NCBI RefSeq assembly: GCF_001315105.1
Contig: NZ_BAZR01000005.1
Coordinates: 62,001 to 126,000 of the forward strand
Source: Paenibacillus sp. JCM 10914
GTDB taxonomy: Bacteria > Bacillota > Bacilli > Paenibacillales > Paenibacillaceae
Length of the DNA: 64,000 nucleotides
Reading direction: 5' to 3'
The notes under the pieces are model-generated. The model ran no database searches and was not told the origin of the DNA. It saw only the letters and a list, made by a program, of their open reading frames with translations. Below, in pieces: positions 58,096 to 64,000 of this stretch. Numbering within the stretch: position 1 is the first letter of the stretch; each line of letters starts with the position of its first letter. The position numbers and the translations under genes are program-made.

Positions 58096-59055
58096 ATGAG
58101 TAATCTAAAGGAGATCGCTAAACTTGCGGGAGTCTCGGTATCCACCGTGTCCAATGTTCTGAACGGGCGCAAAAATGTCGGCCAAGAGACAAGAGAGCGA
58201 GTACTGCGCATTAGCTCCGAGCACGGATATTATCCACATAAATCAACGAAGTCGGATAAGAGCAATACAATCATTTTTGTGTTCAGCGACTTTGACCGCG
58301 ATTATTATTTAAAGATTATCAAGGGCATTAGCCACTGTCTGAATGAGAACGGTTACGACCTGATCATCTGTACGAATAAATCGAGCATTAATTTTATGCG
58401 CAGCAAATTTGCAAGCGGTACCATTAGCTTGGATCGGAATATGACGGATGAATATCTGATATCTGTGGCGACACCGCAATTTCCGGTCGTGCTGATGGAT
58501 CGGATAATTGATAACGAATACGCTTATACTAAGAGCGTGATCATTGACAATTACCCCGTGATGTGTGAAATGGTACAGACTTTGGTTAATAAGAACTACA
58601 AGAGCTACGGATTTATCGGAGGGCTGGAGTTCACGCTGGATCACAAAGAGCGGTATGCGGGTTTTACCGACACGCTCGAGAAGAATGGCATCGCATTTGA
58701 CCGGCGTCACTACTTCCACGGGGACTATAGCGAAGAAAGCGGCTATCAAGCAGCGAAAATCATGATACTAAGCAACTCACTGCCGGAGGTGCTGGTGTGC
58801 GCGAACGATAATATGGCGCTTGGCGCAATCAAGGCTTTCGAGGAGGGGGGGCTCAGTATTCCGGAAGATATCTCAGTTACCGGGTTCGATAATACCGAAG
58901 CAGCAGCGATGGCCGGCCTCACCACAATCGCGATTCCTCGCTATGAGAGCGGTTATTTAGCGGCTAAAGAGCTGCTTGAGATGATCAATGGCACGACGGG
59001 AAAAGAACCCTTCAAACTTAATGCTACGATTCAATGGCGCAAAACAGTAAAATAG
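58096..59055 (+). CDS. LacI family transcriptional regulator
   Basis: A 319-residue repressor. The N-terminal helix-turn-helix and hinge helix are complete ('LKEIAKLAGVSVSTVSNVLN', 'SEHGYYP'), followed by a periplasmic-binding-protein-like sensor ('IDNYPVMCEMVQTLV', 'VCANDNMALGAIKAFEEGG', 'VTGFDNTE'). It starts at ATG 58096 after AAAGGGG. It lies 160 bases before a sugar importer operon whose promoter is overlapped by a LacI-type palindrome, so local control is likely. Confidence 0.93.
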   Translation: MSNLKEIAKLAGVSVSTVSNVLNGRKNVGQETRERVLRISSEHGYYPHKSTKSDKSNTIIFVFSDFDRDYYLKIIKGISHCLNENGYDLIICTNKSSINFMRSKFASGTISLDRNMTDEYLISVATPQFPVVLMDRIIDNEYAYTKSVIIDNYPVMCEMVQTLVNKNYKSYGFIGGLEFTLDHKERYAGFTDTLEKNGIAFDRRHYFHGDYSEESGYQAAKIMILSNSLPEVLVCANDNMALGAIKAFEEGGLSIPEDISVTGFDNTEAAAMAGLTTIAIPRYESGYLAAKELLEMINGTTGKEPFKLNATIQWRKTVK

Positions 59056-59068
59056 GACGAGTTGTATT

Positions 59069-59108
59069 AGTAAAACAATTAATATTTTACTTAATTTTTT
59101 ACTGAGTA
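59069..59108. promoter_or_regulatory. Inverted and direct TTTTAC repeats upstream of the sugar importer
   Basis: GTAAAA at about 59070 and TTTTAC at about 59085 form an inverted pair nine bases apart; another TTTTAC follows at about 59098. They could be secondary LacI operators. Confidence 0.35.
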
Positions 59109-59134
59109 CTTTATGAAAACGCGTACAAATTTTA

Positions 59135-59163
59135 TTGACATTCGCTGTGAATCACCATATGAT
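59135..59163 (+). promoter_or_regulatory. SigA promoter of the sugar importer operon
   Basis: TTGACA at 59135-59140 and TATGAT at 59158-59163 with exactly 17 bases between. Confidence 0.92.
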
Positions 59164-59168
59164 GGGTT

Positions 59169-59182
59169 TGTAAACGTTTTAC
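59169..59182 (+). promoter_or_regulatory. LacI/CcpA-type operator at the transcription start
   Basis: TGTAAACGTTTTAC begins six bases after the -10 box, so it covers the expected start point. It has the CG-centred palindrome of LacI-family operators and partly fits a cre site. Confidence 0.7.
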
Positions 59183-59214
59183 TTTAAAGAGTCCTTAAAG
59201 GGGAGGCATGCAAC

Positions 59215-60477
59215 ATGGGTAAAGTAAAAAAAGTGTTAAGTATACTAACGGCAACCACTTTGGTTGCGGCACTGGCTGCATGTGGTGGTACATCGAATAA
59301 TAATGCCGGAGCAGGGTCTGGCGAGGAGCAGCTCAAGAAAATTACGCTGTTCCAGTCAAAGGTAGAAATCACGGAACCTCTGGAAGCATTGGTTAAGACG
59401 TATAAAGAAGAGACCGGCAACGAGGTTGAAATCTGGGGCGCAGCCGGCGATGCTTACAGTCAACAGCTAGTCTCCAAGTTGGGGAGCAATCAAGGCCCTA
59501 CCATCTTTAGCGTTGCTCAAGGACCCGAATCGGAAAGATTGAAGTCCTATTTCGCGGATCTGAGTAATGAAGAGTATGTTAAGAATATCGCGCCGGACAT
59601 GGACTTGAAGGTTGACGATAAAGTTGTCGGCGTTCCATACGGGGTTGAGGGCTTTGGCTTGGTGTACAACAAGGAGTTGGTTGACCCTGCGAATGTGAAG
59701 GACCTCAATTCCTTCACCAGCACAATGGAGCAATTAAAGGCGGACGGTATTAATGGTCTAAGCCTGTCCCAGGAAGCCTATTTCCTGATTGGTCATATCA
59801 TCAATACACCGTTTGCCCTTCAGGAGGATCCGCTTGCTTACATTGAGCAGTTGAACAAAGGCGAAGTGAAGATGGCAGACACGAAGGCGTTCCAGGAATG
59901 GGCGAAGTTCATGGAAGTCATCAGAGCTAATGCCAAGAACCCGATGGAAGTGAAGTACGATACTCAGATGGGTGACTTTGCAACAGGCAAAACCGCGATG
60001 GTGCATCAAGGGAACTGGAGCTATTCCATGCTTGAGGATTTCGGGGATTTTGCTTCCAACGTTGGCATGATGCCATTCCCGCTCGAAGGTAATGACAAGA
60101 TTGCCGTCGGGGTTGCAAGTTATTGGGTCGTTAACAACCAGGCTGACGAAGCGGAAGTTAAGGCAGCGAACGCATTCTTGAACTGGTTGTTTACAAGCGA
60201 CACCGGTAAAAAAGCCATCGTGGACGATTTCAAATTCATCCCTGCGATGACGAATATTGAAGCAGGCGACCTGGATCCATTGTCGCAGGCCGTCCATGAA
60301 GCAACCGTGAACGGAGAGACGATCACATGGCCGCTCAACTTCTTCCCGTCCGGCATTATCACGAATGACCTGGCACCTGCAGCTCAGGAGTTCTTCATGA
60401 ATGCAGGCATGACGGGTGAGCAATTCCTGCAGAAGCTGGATGAAGTGTGGGCGAAAGCTCGAAGTAAGTGGTTCTAA
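59215..60477 (+). CDS. Sugar ABC transporter substrate-binding lipoprotein
   Basis: A 420-residue solute-binding family 1 lipoprotein: lipobox 'LAAC', Asn/Gly-rich linker, 'YKEETGNEVEIWGAAGDAYS', 'VPYGVEGFGLVYNKELVDP' and 'ATGKTAMVHQGNWSYSML' for the two lobes. ATG 59215 follows GGGGAGG. A terminator-like hairpin behind it separates it from the permease genes. The ChbG-like deacetylase further down suggests an acetylated oligosaccharide as ligand. Confidence 0.9.
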   Translation: MGKVKKVLSILTATTLVAALAACGGTSNNNAGAGSGEEQLKKITLFQSKVEITEPLEALVKTYKEETGNEVEIWGAAGDAYSQQLVSKLGSNQGPTIFSVAQGPESERLKSYFADLSNEEYVKNIAPDMDLKVDDKVVGVPYGVEGFGLVYNKELVDPANVKDLNSFTSTMEQLKADGINGLSLSQEAYFLIGHIINTPFALQEDPLAYIEQLNKGEVKMADTKAFQEWAKFMEVIRANAKNPMEVKYDTQMGDFATGKTAMVHQGNWSYSMLEDFGDFASNVGMMPFPLEGNDKIAVGVASYWVVNNQADEAEVKAANAFLNWLFTSDTGKKAIVDDFKFIPAMTNIEAGDLDPLSQAVHEATVNGETITWPLNFFPSGIITNDLAPAAQEFFMNAGMTGEQFLQKLDEVWAKARSKWF

Positions 60478-60509
60478 GCTTACCAATGGGTACAAATAAT
60501 TTATGATGC

Positions 60510-60561
60510 AAAAGCCTAGCCTCTGACGCTAAATTTCATGAGCGTTAGGCTTTTGTTTTTT
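60510..60561 (+). terminator. Terminator-like attenuator between binding protein and permease genes
   Basis: AAAAGCCTA and TAGGCTTTT arms with inner ACGCT/AGCGT pairing, followed by G and six Ts. The permeases lie directly behind with no clear promoter, so partial read-through is expected. Confidence 0.8.
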
Positions 60562-60620
60562 CAAATCAGAGGCGTTGATCTTGTTTCATGGCTGTAGGAT
60601 CACCCGGACGGAAAGAAGGT

Positions 60621-61502
60621 ATGGATGTGAGCAGAAGAAAGGACAAAGCCTGGTTTGCTTTATTTACGGGGCCGCTGCTATTCATTTTTACAACGGTTGT
60701 CATCATCCCGTTCATTATCGGCATCGTGTACTCCTTCGTAAAATGGGATGGCATTCCTGCTAACGAGAAAGTGTTTGTCGGATTCGACAATTACGTTGCG
60801 TTATTCCAGGACGACCGATTTATGTCATCTGCGTGGCATACGGTACAATTTACGCTGCTAGCCCTCGTATGTGTCAACATACTTGGACTTGCGTTTGCCC
60901 TGCTTGTGACGACGAAACTCCGTTCGCGCAATGCGGCGCGCACCATGTTCTTTATGCCGAATCTGATCGGCGGTTTGATCCTCGGTTATATCTGGCAGTT
61001 TATTTTTACGGATGCTTTTAGTTTTATCGGCGAGAAGACGGGCTTCGATAGCGTGTTCTTCAATTGGCTGCTGCATCCTCAGTTTGCATTGTATGCGATT
61101 GTCGCGGTATTTACCTGGCAGCTTGCCGGTTACACGATGATTATCTATATCGCGGGAATTCAAGGAATACCCGACGATCTGATGGAGGCGGCGAAGGTGG
61201 ATGGAGCGAATATGTGGCAGCGTCTGCGGCGTATCGTGTTCCCGCTGCTAATGCCTTCCTTTACGATCTGTTTGTTCCTGACCCTGTCAGGTGCTTTCAA
61301 AATATACGACGTGAACCTCTCCTTGACGAAGGGCGGCCCGAGCAATGCAACGGAAATGTTCGCTATGAATATTTTCAATGAAATCTTTGCATACGGAAAT
61401 TACGGATTAGGTCAAGCGAAAGCGATCATTTTCTTTATCATTGTAGCGGGATTGACCTTGACTCAAGTCATCATTACGAAGAGAAGAGAGGTGCAGATGT
61501 AA
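60621..61502 (+). CDS. Sugar ABC transporter permease (MalF/UgpA-like)
   Basis: A permease of about 293 residues. The frame is open from 60588, but ATG 60621 or GTG 60627 follow AAGAAGGT. Six helices, EAA loop 'LMEAAKVDGANMWQRLRRIV' and 'TKGGPSNATEMFAMNIF' near the last helices. Its TAA overlaps the next ATG. Confidence 0.9.
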   Translation: MDVSRRKDKAWFALFTGPLLFIFTTVVIIPFIIGIVYSFVKWDGIPANEKVFVGFDNYVALFQDDRFMSSAWHTVQFTLLALVCVNILGLAFALLVTTKLRSRNAARTMFFMPNLIGGLILGYIWQFIFTDAFSFIGEKTGFDSVFFNWLLHPQFALYAIVAVFTWQLAGYTMIIYIAGIQGIPDDLMEAAKVDGANMWQRLRRIVFPLLMPSFTICLFLTLSGAFKIYDVNLSLTKGGPSNATEMFAMNIFNEIFAYGNYGLGQAKAIIFFIIVAGLTLTQVIITKRREVQM

Positions 61503-62338
61503 TGAAGAAAACAGGGAAGTGGCTGCTCGACATCCTGCTGTTCCTCTTTGCGCTTGTCTTCTTGTCCCCTGTGTTTATCATGCTGATCAACTCGTTCAAG
61601 AATCGGGCGGAGCTGTACGAGAATGCACTCGCGCTGCCTTCCTCATTCAGCTTCGAGTACTACAAATCAGCGATGGAGAAGATGAATTACTTCACGGCAC
61701 TAGGCAACTCACTGTATGTTACCATTCTGTCCGTGCTCTTCGTGATTGTGCTGGCTTCCATGACGGCATGGATGCTGGTCCGGACGGATAACAAGCTGAG
61801 TAAATTTATCTTCTTGTTATTCGTGGCGACGATGCTTATTCCATTCCAGACGCTGATGATGCCGTTGATGCAGGTGATGGATTGGATTCGCAGCAATCTG
61901 CACATCCCGATGCTGAATACGCATGAGGGCCTAATCTACATGAATATCGGCTTTACGTCGAGTATGGCGGTATTCCTGTACCATGGATTCATCAAATCGG
62001 TACCGATTGCGCTGGAAGAAGCGGCGACACTGGATGGCTGCTCGAAGATGGGCGTGTTCTGGCGAATCGTCTTCCCACTCCTGACGAATATTACCGTGAC
62101 GATCGCCATTCTGAATGTGATGGCCCTGTGGAATGACTACCTTCTCCCGTCCCTTGCCTTATCGGACAAAGGGCTGCGTACGATTCCACTCTCGACCTTC
62201 TATTTCTTCGGTGAGTTTACGATTGTGTGGAACCAGGCGATGGCGGGTCTCACGCTGACCATTATTCCGGTCGTTATCTTCTACATCTTTGCACAGAAAT
62301 ACATCATCAAGGGCATTGCGGCAGGCGCGGTTAAATGA
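61502..62338 (+). CDS. Sugar ABC transporter permease (MalG/UgpE-like)
   Basis: A 278-residue permease with six helices. EAA loop 'LEEAATLDGCSKMGVFWRIV' and C-terminus 'KYIIKGIAAGAVK'. It overlaps its neighbours on both sides (TAATG and ATGA), so the unit is tightly coupled. Confidence 0.92.
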   Translation: MKKTGKWLLDILLFLFALVFLSPVFIMLINSFKNRAELYENALALPSSFSFEYYKSAMEKMNYFTALGNSLYVTILSVLFVIVLASMTAWMLVRTDNKLSKFIFLLFVATMLIPFQTLMMPLMQVMDWIRSNLHIPMLNTHEGLIYMNIGFTSSMAVFLYHGFIKSVPIALEEAATLDGCSKMGVFWRIVFPLLTNITVTIAILNVMALWNDYLLPSLALSDKGLRTIPLSTFYFFGEFTIVWNQAMAGLTLTIIPVVIFYIFAQKYIIKGIAAGAVK

Positions 62339-63096
62339 GAAGTATCATTACGCGGGCTGATGATCTGGCCTCGAGCCGCTCGGCCAACGAAGCGATTGCG
62401 AAGGTGGTAGATGCCGGCTTTATCCGAAATGTCTCGATCATGGCGCCCGGGCCATATCTGGAAGAGGCCGCGAAGCTGTTATCGCACCGGGAGGATATCT
62501 GTTTCGGATTCCACATGACGCTGAATGCCGAATGGGATCAAATGCGCTGGGGACCTGTAACCGCGAAGGAGCAGGTCCCTTCGCTTATCGATCGGGAAGG
62601 TTTTTTCCATCAGGATCCTAGCTGGTTCGTTCAGCATCCACCTTCGGTGGATGAGATTATTAAAGAATGCGAAGCGCAGTTGAATCGACTGATGAGGGTT
62701 GGATTCACGATAACGTATGCCGATTCTCACATGCTGCCGGAACGATTCATGCCGGGGCTCCAAGCGGAATTGGATCGCTGGATAGTCGCGAAGGGGCTGA
62801 TCAACCATCGGTATTTTTATAAGATGTTCCCTGGGGACATGCCGGAAGATCATGAGCAATTCGAGCGCGTGCTAGCTAAACTGCAAGACGGTCAGTATTT
62901 CCTCTTGTCCCATCCATCACTGTATTCCGCCGAGATGAGGCTATGCGGCAACGCTCAGGTGGACGGTGAGGAATTGGCGCGTGGCCGTGCCAAGGAAACC
63001 GCGTTTCTGGCGCAAGAAGGTCTGATCCGGATAAGTGAACATTATGACTGCCGTGTGATACGATACGATGAAGCGGTTCCATTAAATGGTGTATAA
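62335..63096 (+). CDS. ChbG/YdjC-like carbohydrate deacetylase
   Basis: A 253-residue cytoplasmic enzyme of the YdjC fold. Metal-site residues are visible in 'TRADDLASS' (Asp pair), 'GFHMTLN' (His) and 'YADSHML' (His). ChbG removes an acetyl group from chitooligosaccharides in Escherichia coli. Translation is coupled to the permease gene through an ATGA overlap, so it should process the imported sugar. Confidence 0.85.
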   Translation: MRSIITRADDLASSRSANEAIAKVVDAGFIRNVSIMAPGPYLEEAAKLLSHREDICFGFHMTLNAEWDQMRWGPVTAKEQVPSLIDREGFFHQDPSWFVQHPPSVDEIIKECEAQLNRLMRVGFTITYADSHMLPERFMPGLQAELDRWIVAKGLINHRYFYKMFPGDMPEDHEQFERVLAKLQDGQYFLLSHPSLYSAEMRLCGNAQVDGEELARGRAKETAFLAQEGLIRISEHYDCRVIRYDEAVPLNGV

Positions 63097-63135
63097 TGGA
63101 GGCGTAATGATCATCTTCTATTCCGGAGGGAGCGG

Positions 63136-64000
63136 GTGTCGCACATGAATATGAACACGATTCAATCATTGCCAAGAAGTACCCCCGAACAACAAGGAAT
63201 TTCATCAGAAGCCATTGAGCATTTCATTCGGGCTATACAGGACAAGGAAATGGAATTGCACAGTTTTATGCTGCTTCGTCATGGTCAGGTTGTGGCAGAA
63301 GCATGGTGGGATCCATACCAGGCGGCTCGACCTCATATGTTGTTCTCGCTAAGCAAGAGCTTCACCTCGACCGCCATCGGCCAGTTGGCAGAGGAAGGCC
63401 GAATTTCCGTTGACGATCATGTCATCGCTTTCTTTCCGGAAGAGGCGCCGCAGGAGCCGTGTGTGAATCTGGCCGCCATGACCATCCGGGATCTGCTTAT
63501 GATGGGAACCGGGCATGCGGTAGAGCCGCCGCTGCAGACGGAGAATTGGGTGTCCGATTTCCTGAATCACCCTGTGGAGCATGAGCCTGGAACGCATTTT
63601 GTATACAACAGTGCAGCTACATATATGTTATCCGCTATTTTGCAGAAAGTAACGGGCGAGACCCTGCTGGATTATTTGCAGCCCCGCTTGTTAGAGCCGC
63701 TTGGTATTGACGGAGCAACCTGGGAAAGTTGTCCGAAGGGGATTCATGCCGGAGGCTGGGGACTCAGCATACGTACCGAAGATATCGCCAAATTCGGCCA
63801 GTTATACTTGCAATTGGGAGAGTGGGGTGGCCGCCAGCTTGTACCGGCTGCCTGGATCAAGGAAGCAACCTCCATTCAGATAGCCAACGGACCGGCGGAT
63901 TCGACTTCGGACTGGACCGAGGGCTACGGTTACCAGTTCTGGATGTGCCGTCACGGTGCTTATCGTGGAGACGGGGCGTTCGGCCAGTATTGCATCGTTC
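63136..64000 (+). CDS. Serine hydrolase, beta-lactamase/class C fold, 5' part
   Basis: The gene runs off the window end in an open frame (288 codons seen). GTG 63136 is six bases after GGAGG; ATG 63145 is the alternative. Class C-type motifs are 'SLSKSF' (nucleophile Ser and Lys of SxxK) and 'YNSA' (YxN). No signal peptide is seen. Such proteins range from penicillin-binding-protein-like peptidases to esterases. Its place behind the ChbG-like gene suggests an esterase or amidase acting on the imported compound, but this is inference. Confidence 0.8.
   Translation, partial: MSHMNMNTIQSLPRSTPEQQGISSEAIEHFIRAIQDKEMELHSFMLLRHGQVVAEAWWDPYQAARPHMLFSLSKSFTSTAIGQLAEEGRISVDDHVIAFFPEEAPQEPCVNLAAMTIRDLLMMGTGHAVEPPLQTENWVSDFLNHPVEHEPGTHFVYNSAATYMLSAILQKVTGETLLDYLQPRLLEPLGIDGATWESCPKGIHAGGWGLSIRTEDIAKFGQLYLQLGEWGGRQLVPAAWIKEATSIQIANGPADSTSDWTEGYGYQFWMCRHGAYRGDGAFGQYCIV

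Overview
The window looks like a chromosomal segment of a spore-forming Paenibacillus-type Firmicute. Support comes from roughly 50% GC, strong GGAGG-type ribosome binding sites with several TTG/GTG starts, a spore photoproduct lyase gene, many lipoprotein-dependent ABC importers, YesM/YesN-type two-component systems and carbohydrate-degradation clusters. No rRNA, tRNA, CRISPR array, transposase or prophage gene was recognised.

Layout. 0-3.2 kb: end of pstS, then pstC-pstA-pstB (phosphate import). 3.5-7.2 kb: an XpaC-like membrane protein, a substrate-binding/VWA lipid-facing protein and a TelA-family protein. 7.4-13.4 kb: a five-gene oligopeptide-type ABC importer and an OsmC-like gene. 13.7-15.2 kb: two small membrane proteins. 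15.3-17.2 kb: an AT-rich islet (lipoprotein plus secreted zinc protease) bounded by two copies of a 54-bp sequence, one of them the 3' end of an NAD(P)H oxidoreductase gene. 17.2-18.3 kb: that oxidoreductase and a divergent HxlR regulator. 18.5-34.3 kb: an alpha-1,6-mannan utilisation locus with a YesN/YesM sensor pair, an LplABC-type importer, a secreted GH76 mannanase, an AraR-like regulator, GH125 exo-mannosidase, a second sugar importer and a tandem-GH76 enzyme. 34.7-42.2 kb: c-di-GMP related genes (MHYT-GGDEF-EAL enzyme; degenerate GGDEF receptor, 47-residue membrane protein and GT2 synthase), with splB and an NSS transporter. 42.3-47.6 kb: ECF sigma/DUF4179 pair and a large GH3 enzyme. 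48.1-51.7 kb: a CheB-CheR-PAS-histidine kinase fusion. 52.2-57.9 kb: a divergent oligopeptide importer. 58.1-64 kb: LacI regulator, sugar importer, ChbG-like deacetylase and the start of a beta-lactamase-fold hydrolase.

How it works together. Most of the window is a nutrient acquisition block: extracellular or intracellular glycosidases create or process oligosaccharides that dedicated binding proteins and permeases import, each under a local sensor. The importers have no dedicated sugar ATPase here and probably share an MsmX-type ATPase encoded elsewhere.

Data quality. Twelve genes are broken by single-base frameshifts (fourteen events). Thirteen fit the loss of one G or C from a short run, nearly all in a GGC/GCC context, and restoring one base gives a full-length family member each time. 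I read these as sequence errors rather than biology and annotate the genes as single units. One further coding-like stretch (47.9-48.1 kb) is also out of frame.
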